A stretch of DNA of 64,000 nt from Paracoccus aminovorans (GTDB lineage: Bacteria; Pseudomonadota; Alphaproteobacteria; Rhodobacterales; Rhodobacteraceae). Shown one piece after another: positions 59,715 through 64,000 of this stretch. Numbering within the stretch: the stretch's first letter is position 1; each line of letters starts with the position of its first letter. Below the pieces are notes generated by a model. It did no database searches. It was given only the letters and a program-made list of their open reading frames with translations, and had not been told where the DNA came from. The stretch spans positions 558,001 to 622,000 of the forward strand of contig NZ_LN832562.1 of assembly GCF_900005615.1 (NCBI RefSeq). Reading direction: 5' to 3'. Both the position numbers and the translations under genes were made by a program.

Positions 59715-60899
59715 TTATTCCTTGGCCGGCGCGGCAGGTGCTTCAGCCGCGGCGGCAGCACCGGCGGGCACGGGCTTGGCCGCGACCGGCTGCGCCACCA
59801 CCTTGGCGTCGGGATAAAGCTTCTGCGCCCCGGCCACGACCACCCGGTCGCCCGGCGCCAGCCCCTTCTCGACCAGCCAACGGTTGTCGCTGGTCTGGCC
59901 CAGGGTGACGTCGCGGCGCTCGACCATGTCATCGCCCTTCAGCGCATAGACATAGGCCTGACCCGACTGGTCGCGCTGCACCGCCATCTGCGGCACGGTC
60001 AGGGCATTGTCGCGCACCGCCTGTTCGATGCGGACGCGGACATAGAGGCCGGGCAGCAGGTTGCCGTCCGGGTTGGGGAATTCCGCCCGCAGGGTGATCT
60101 GGCCGGTGGTGCTGTCCACGCTCGCCTCGGAGAACAGCAGCTTGCCGGGGTGTTCGTATTCGCTGCCGTCGTCGAAGATCAACTGCACGCGGGCCTCGCC
60201 CGCAGACATCATCGCCAGTTGGCCGGCGGCCAGCGCCCGGCGCAGCGCGAACAGCTCCGAGGACGACTGGGTGAAATCGACATAGACCGGGTCCAGCTGC
60301 TGGATCGTCGCCATGATGTCGGTCTGGGCGTTGACCAGCGCGCCCTCGGTCACCAACGCGCGGCCGACCACGCCCGAGATCGGCGCCGTGACCTCGGTAT
60401 AGCTGCGGTTCAGCTCGGCCTCTTGCAGCGAGGCGCGGGCGATGGTGACATCGGCCCGGGCCTGGGCCAGCGCGGTCGCGGCATTGTCCAGATCCACCCC
60501 GGCCGTCACCTTGCGCTCGCGCAGGGCACGCGCCCGCTTTTCCTGGTCGGCGGCATTGAGCTCGGTCGCCTCGGCGCGGGCCAGCGTGCCCTTGGCGCTG
60601 GCGACGCGCACGTCGAAGGGCGCCGGGTCGATGCGATAGAGCACGTCGCCCGCCGCGACCTCGCCGCCCTGTTCAAAGACCCGCTCCAGCACGATGCCGC
60701 CGACGCGGGGGCGCACCTCGGCGGTGCGGGTGGCGGCGACGCGGCCGGGCAGTTCGTTCACTACCGGCAGCGCCTCGGGGGTCATCACCTGCACGCTGAC
60801 CTGCGGCGGCGGCAGTTGCTGGGCGGCAAGTGGAGCGCCCGTCATCAGGCCGCAAAACACCAGCCCGGCGCAGAGGCCGGGGCGAAAGCTGTTCTTCAT
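59715..60899 (-). CDS. RND efflux periplasmic adaptor (membrane fusion protein)
   Basis: A 394-residue HlyD/AcrA-type adaptor. Residues 1-26 form a signal peptide (GLCAGLVFCGLMTGAPLAAQ). A lipoyl half (VEVRPRVGGIVLERVFEQGG-type motif; DVLYRIDPAPFDVRVA), a coiled-coil hairpin (about 105-170), the second lipoyl half (YTEVTAPISGVVGRALVTEG) and a beta-barrel (PGLYVRVRIEQAV) follow. The C-terminal 30 residues are Ala/Pro-rich. It is the first gene of the efflux operon, behind the TetR gene on the same strand. Confidence 0.92.
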   Translation of the reverse strand: MKNSFRPGLCAGLVFCGLMTGAPLAAQQLPPPQVSVQVMTPEALPVVNELPGRVAATRTAEVRPRVGGIVLERVFEQGGEVAAGDVLYRIDPAPFDVRVASAKGTLARAEATELNAADQEKRARALRERKVTAGVDLDNAATALAQARADVTIARASLQEAELNRSYTEVTAPISGVVGRALVTEGALVNAQTDIMATIQQLDPVYVDFTQSSSELFALRRALAAGQLAMMSAGEARVQLIFDDGSEYEHPGKLLFSEASVDSTTGQITLRAEFPNPDGNLLPGLYVRVRIEQAVRDNALTVPQMAVQRDQSGQAYVYALKGDDMVERRDVTLGQTSDNRWLVEKGLAPGDRVVVAGAQKLYPDAKVVAQPVAAKPVPAGAAAAAEAPAAPAKE

Positions 60900-60934
60900 G
60901 GGAAGGTCTTCCTGCGAAACTTGAAGGTTAGAGG

Positions 60935-61510
60935 TCAGTCTCCGTCAGCGCCGGGGTCGCGTTCCGCGACCGCCATCAACTCGTCGAGGATCTCGTTGCG
61001 GGTCTTGTCGTCGAAGCGGTGGAAGCCAAAATATTCCAGGAAGGCCATGCCGTGCAGCGTCAGCAGCGCGCGCAGCATCTTGGGCTTGTCGCCGGCCTGC
61101 GCGGCGATGGCGTCGGCGTCTTCGGCCATGACCTCGCGCATGATCTCGCGGCACTCGGCATTCTCGCCCATGCCGGCGCTGATCAGCATGGCCATGGCGA
61201 TTTCCTCGTCGGTGGGCGCGGTGCGAAAGGTCTCGATCAGTGCGCGCAGCCGGGCGTTGGGCTGGCCCTGATGCCGCACCAGCACCTCGTCGAAGCTGGC
61301 GCGGTGCTGGGCCATCTGGTGGCGGGTGAAGGCGGCCAGCAGCCCGGCCTTGCTTTCGCAGTCGTAGACCACGCTGGACTTGCTGATCCCGGCTTCCTTG
61401 GCCACGGCGTCGATGCTGAGCCCGGCCACGCCCGAACGGCGGGCCACCCTTTCGATGGCCTGCATCAGTTCGTCCCGGTCGATCGAGCGTTTGCGTCCCA
61501 AAATCGCCAC
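60935..61510 (-). CDS. TetR-family regulator of the efflux operon
   Basis: A 191-residue TetR regulator with HTH SGVAGLSIDAVAKEAGISKS, then SVVYDCESKAGLLAAFTRHQ, and a helical ligand-binding C-terminus (MLRALLTLHGMAFLEYFGFH). The start is uncertain: TTG 61561, GTG 61510 or TTG 61501 (LGRKRSIDRDEL); GTG 61510 is used here because the region beyond it is AT-rich and promoter-like. It lies 35 bp upstream of the adaptor gene and is probably its repressor. An imperfect AATACGA-N4-TCGATT repeat at 61520-61536 is a possible operator. Confidence 0.85.
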   Translation of the reverse strand: MAILGRKRSIDRDELMQAIERVARRSGVAGLSIDAVAKEAGISKSSVVYDCESKAGLLAAFTRHQMAQHRASFDEVLVRHQGQPNARLRALIETFRTAPTDEEIAMAMLISAGMGENAECREIMREVMAEDADAIAAQAGDKPKMLRALLTLHGMAFLEYFGFHRFDDKTRNEILDELMAVAERDPGADGD

Positions 61511-61519
61511 CAAAAATTT

Positions 61520-61536
61520 CAATACGACCGTTCGAT
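61520..61536. promoter_or_regulatory. possible TetR operator
   Basis: AATACGA, four bases, TCGATT forms an imperfect palindrome in the AT-rich stretch 61500-61555 before the regulator gene. Autoregulation is the usual pattern for TetR-controlled pumps. The match is by eye. Confidence 0.35.
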
Positions 61537-61655
61537 TATTATTCTTTGGCCGACCTGTCAACCGGGCCGGACACGGTCTTTACGCAACGGCAGCGACGGC
61601 CGGCGCAGCATGGCCTGCCCGATCTGCGCAAGTGCCGGCTCTGTCCGCTGTCCCG

Positions 61656-62528
61656 TCAGGCCCGCTTCGATTCCCCGACCAGGCGCAGGATGATCGGCGT
61701 CAGGATCAGCTGCATGGCCAGATCCAGCTTCGGCCCCGGAATGACGATGGAATTAGCACGGCTCATCCACGAGCCCTGCAGCATCGAGATCAGATAGGGA
61801 AAATCGATGCCGCGCGGGTTGCGGAAGCGGATCACCACCAGGCTTTCATCGGGGGTGGGAATCCAGCGCGCCACGAACGGATCCGAGGTATCGACCACCG
61901 GCACGCGCTGGAAATTGATGTCGGTCTCGGTGAATTGCGGGCAGATCGCATGCACATAGGCGTGCATCCGGCGCAGGATCACGTCGGTCACCGCCTCGGT
62001 CGAATAGCCCCGGCTGGCCCTGTCGCGGTGGATCTTCTGGATCCATTCCAGGTTGATCACCGGCACCACGCCGATCTTCAGGTCGGCCTGGCCGGCGATG
62101 TCGATGTCGCCGCATTTCACCGCGCCGTGCAGCCCCTCGTAGAACAGCAGATCCGAGCCCGGAGCGAACTCGGCCCAATCGGTGAAGGTGCCGGCCGGGC
62201 GGCCCAGCTGCTGAGCCTCGTGGTCGTCGTGGACATAGTGCCGGGTCTCGCCCGCGCCGCTTTCGCCATAACGGCGGAAGACCTGTTCCAGCCGGGCGAG
62301 TTCATTCGCGTCCAGGCTGAAATGGCTGAAGGTATGGTCGCCCATCTCGGTCCGGCGCGCCAGTTCGGCCTGCATCGCGGCGCGGTCGTAGCGGTGGAAG
62401 GCGTCGCCCTCGATGCTGACCGCATTGATGCCCTCGCGCCGGAAGATGTGGTCGAAAGTGTGCTTGATGGTGGTGGTGCCCGAACCCGACGAGCCGGTCA
62501 CGGAAATGATCGGATGTTTCCTGCTCAT
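61656..62528 (-). CDS. cbbP: phosphoribulokinase
   Basis: A 290-residue bacterial class I (octameric) phosphoribulokinase. P-loop GSSGSGTTTIKHTF (about residues 12-25), then IEGDAFHRYDRAAMQAELAR, TFSHFSLDANELARLEQVFR and YEGLHGAVKCGDIDIAGQAD. It phosphorylates ribulose 5-phosphate to the Rubisco substrate. It follows fructose-bisphosphatase, as in cbbF-cbbP operons of autotrophic Rhodobacteraceae. Rubisco genes are not in this window. Confidence 0.95.
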   Translation of the reverse strand: MSRKHPIISVTGSSGSGTTTIKHTFDHIFRREGINAVSIEGDAFHRYDRAAMQAELARRTEMGDHTFSHFSLDANELARLEQVFRRYGESGAGETRHYVHDDHEAQQLGRPAGTFTDWAEFAPGSDLLFYEGLHGAVKCGDIDIAGQADLKIGVVPVINLEWIQKIHRDRASRGYSTEAVTDVILRRMHAYVHAICPQFTETDINFQRVPVVDTSDPFVARWIPTPDESLVVIRFRNPRGIDFPYLISMLQGSWMSRANSIVIPGPKLDLAMQLILTPIILRLVGESKRA

Positions 62529-62537
62529 GCTGTCCTT

Positions 62538-63485
62538 TCAGGCCCGGAACAGGCCGCGATTGCCGAACAGCGCCGAGACTTCCGGCTCGGGCAGGTCCTG
62601 GTAGGCGGCGATGCGGGCCACCTTCTCGGTCGAGCCGAAGACCATGGGCGTGCGCTGCCGCAGGTCGGTCGGGACCAGCGACAGGATCGGCTCGGACAGG
62701 TCGGTGGCCTGGCCGCCGGCCTGCTCGATCAGCAGCGCGATGGGGGCGCATTCGTGCAGCAGGCGCAGGCGGCTGCGCTTGTCCTTGCTGTCGCCGCCGG
62801 GATGCAGAAAAACGCCGCCGTGCATCAGGATGCGATGCGTGTCCGCGACCAGGGAGGCCAGCCAGCGCATGTTGAAATTCTTCTGCCGCGGTCCGTCCAC
62901 GCCGGCCAGGCAATCGTCGATATAGGCACGCACGGGCCGCGGCCAATGCCGGTAATTCGCCACGTCTATGGCGAATTCGAAGGCGCAGCCCGGGATCCGG
63001 GCCGCCGACTCGACCAGGCGGAAGCAGGGACCATCGCCGTCCAGCAGATAGCGCTGAACGCCCATGCCGAAGGTCGCCACCATGGTGCAGCGCGGGCCGT
63101 AGACGATATAGCCGGCGGCGATCTGCTCTCCCGGACAGCGCAGGAAGCTGGCCTCGGCGCCGTCGCGGGCGGGATAGAGCGAAAACAGCGTGCCCATAGA
63201 CAGGTCGATCTCGACATTCGCGGCCGCATCCAGGGGCGTCAGCGCCATGGCCAACGCGCCTTGGGGATCGAGTTCCTGCGCGCCGTCGCCCGAATCGAGC
63301 CAGCGCAGTCCGGTACCGGCCAGGGCAGTCTGGAACAGCAGGTGCGCCTGTCTCTCCAGCGATTGCGGAGGAATGATGCCGCGACGGATCGATTGCGCCA
63401 GCCGAGCGCCCGCATCGGCCAGCGCCCGCATCGCCGGACGCAATGCGACCGGAATTTCAGCCTCTTCGATCCTGTCGGCCGTCAT
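62538..63485 (-). CDS. cbbF: fructose-1,6-bisphosphatase, class I
   Basis: A 315-residue Calvin-cycle FBPase. Start ATG 63485 (MTADRIEEAEIPVALRPAMR). The metal-binding and catalytic region is seen in TPLDAAANVEIDLSMGTLFS, AGYIVYGPRCTMVATFGMG and the GDSKDKRSRLRLLHECAPIA substrate/metal loop. It hydrolyses fructose 1,6-bisphosphate (and often sedoheptulose bisphosphate). It is the first gene of the cbb operon, transcribed away from cbbR. Confidence 0.94.
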   Translation of the reverse strand: MTADRIEEAEIPVALRPAMRALADAGARLAQSIRRGIIPPQSLERQAHLLFQTALAGTGLRWLDSGDGAQELDPQGALAMALTPLDAAANVEIDLSMGTLFSLYPARDGAEASFLRCPGEQIAAGYIVYGPRCTMVATFGMGVQRYLLDGDGPCFRLVESAARIPGCAFEFAIDVANYRHWPRPVRAYIDDCLAGVDGPRQKNFNMRWLASLVADTHRILMHGGVFLHPGGDSKDKRSRLRLLHECAPIALLIEQAGGQATDLSEPILSLVPTDLRQRTPMVFGSTEKVARIAAYQDLPEPEVSALFGNRGLFRA

Positions 63486-63566
63486 CTTCCCTCTTTCCCG
63501 CGCTCCCTGGACGCCTTGTTGACATGGGCGTGCTTTCGGGAACATTTAATAATGCAGAAGCATATT

Positions 63567-63579
63567 TCAGGAAATCTGA
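63567..63579. promoter_or_regulatory. T-N11-A CbbR-type binding site
   Basis: TCAG-N5-CTGA, the LysR-type T-N11-A box, extended to a perfect TTCAG-N5-CTGAA palindrome over 63566-63580. It lies between divergent cbbF and cbbR and touches the cbbR ATG (63580), which would allow autorepression. Confidence 0.6.
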
Positions 63580-64000
63580 ATGCAACGGATCGACGCCGTC
63601 ACCCTGCGCCATTTGCGCGCACTGCGGGCCGTGGTGGAGCGCGGCTCGCTGACCGGCGCCGCCGCGGATCTGGGGCTGACGCCGCCGGCGGTGCATGGCC
63701 AGTTGCGCGCGCTGGAGGATCTGATGGCCGCGCCCATGGTGGTCCGGGGGGCGCATGGCGCCTTCCGGCCGACCGAGGAAGGGCGCGCGGTCTTGGCGGC
63801 GGAAGCCCAGATCGCCATGGCGCTGGACAGCTGCGTCCGCCGGGTCACCGCCCTGCAAAGCGGGCATGTCGGCAATGTCTCTCTGGGGGTGGTCTCGACC
63901 GGAGAATATTTCGCCCCGCGGCTGGTCGCCGATCTGCGCGGCGCCCTGCCCGAGGTCGAGATCACGCTGCGCATCGGCAGCCGCGACGCCCTTATCCAGT
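63580..64000 (+). CDS. cbbR: LysR-type regulator CbbR (3' end outside window)
   Basis: About 140 residues are visible from ATG 63580. The N-terminal helix-turn-helix is TLRHLRALRAVVERGSLTGA, then AADLGLTPPAVHGQLRALED. The start of the effector-binding domain (VGNVSLGVVSTGEYFAPRLV) follows. Location divergent from cbbF-cbbP identifies it as CbbR, which responds to metabolites such as ribulose 1,5-bisphosphate and activates the cbb operon. The gene runs past the end of the window. Confidence 0.9.
   Translation, partial: MQRIDAVTLRHLRALRAVVERGSLTGAAADLGLTPPAVHGQLRALEDLMAAPMVVRGAHGAFRPTEEGRAVLAAEAQIAMALDSCVRRVTALQSGHVGNVSLGVVSTGEYFAPRLVADLRGALPEVEITLRIGSRDALIQ

Noticed and set aside
61656..63485. 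Complete Calvin-cycle operon
   Set aside because: Only cbbF and cbbP are present; Rubisco and other cbb genes are not in the window.

Overview
The window is GC-rich (roughly 65-70% by eye) and looks like an alphaproteobacterial, Rhodobacteraceae-type chromosome, most like Paracoccus. Evidence: a NepR/EcfG general stress response (GSR) locus, an SmoC-type polyol regulon, an acetate operon (acs, DUF485, actP), Calvin-cycle genes (fructose bisphosphatase, class I phosphoribulokinase, a divergent CbbR), and IS5- and IS66-family insertion sequences. The genus is an inference from gene content; no rRNA or tRNA was seen.

Layout. 1-3631: carbohydrate hydrolases (tail of a GH3 beta-glucosidase, a GH144-like glucanase, a GH15 glucoamylase) and an alpha/beta hydrolase. 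3650-17965: a general stress island with KGG-type low-complexity proteins, a carboxylate-amine ligase, Cu/Zn superoxide dismutase, an HRXXN histidine kinase, a cysteine hydrolase broken by a 1-base frameshift, a pseudo-receiver/sigma-like protein, a hemerythrin-like ORF fused in frame to a KGG protein, NepR, EcfG, a DUF892 ferritin-like protein, a membrane protein, an SDR, PRC-barrel proteins and Ku. Thirteen sites of the form GGAAC-N16/17-(C/G)GTT, or close to it, precede these genes, so most of the island is probably one EcfG regulon. 18098-21490: a frameshifted IS5-family element next to an IS66-family element, followed by about 700 bp with no recognisable gene.

22209-29040 (minus strand) is acetate metabolism: ackA and pta overlapping, an orphan response regulator, then actP, DUF485 and acs. 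29348-38056 is a polyol (sorbitol/mannitol/arabitol-type) system: SmoC regulator on plus, and on minus an ABC transporter (binding protein, two permeases, ATPase), a mannitol-family dehydrogenase, an HAD phosphatase and an FGGY pentulose kinase. A 9-bp perfect inverted repeat lies just upstream of the first gene. Then come queF, a DUF72 protein and a GlxA-family regulator.

40724-53829 is the most unusual part. A 2363-residue secreted multicopper oxidase heads a four-gene operon with ATGA overlaps (oxidase, secreted propeller-like protein, SCO1/SenC copper chaperone, cytochrome c). It is divergent from an 843-residue protein that carries both a complete trypsin-like triad and a complete papain-like catalytic set. 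Giant oxidases of this kind recall the MnxG/McoA manganese oxidases; the substrate here is unknown.

53946-61510 holds a UDP-galactopyranose mutase and an RND multidrug efflux operon (TetR regulator, adaptor, pump, outer-membrane factor). The window closes with cbbP and cbbF on minus and the start of divergent cbbR.
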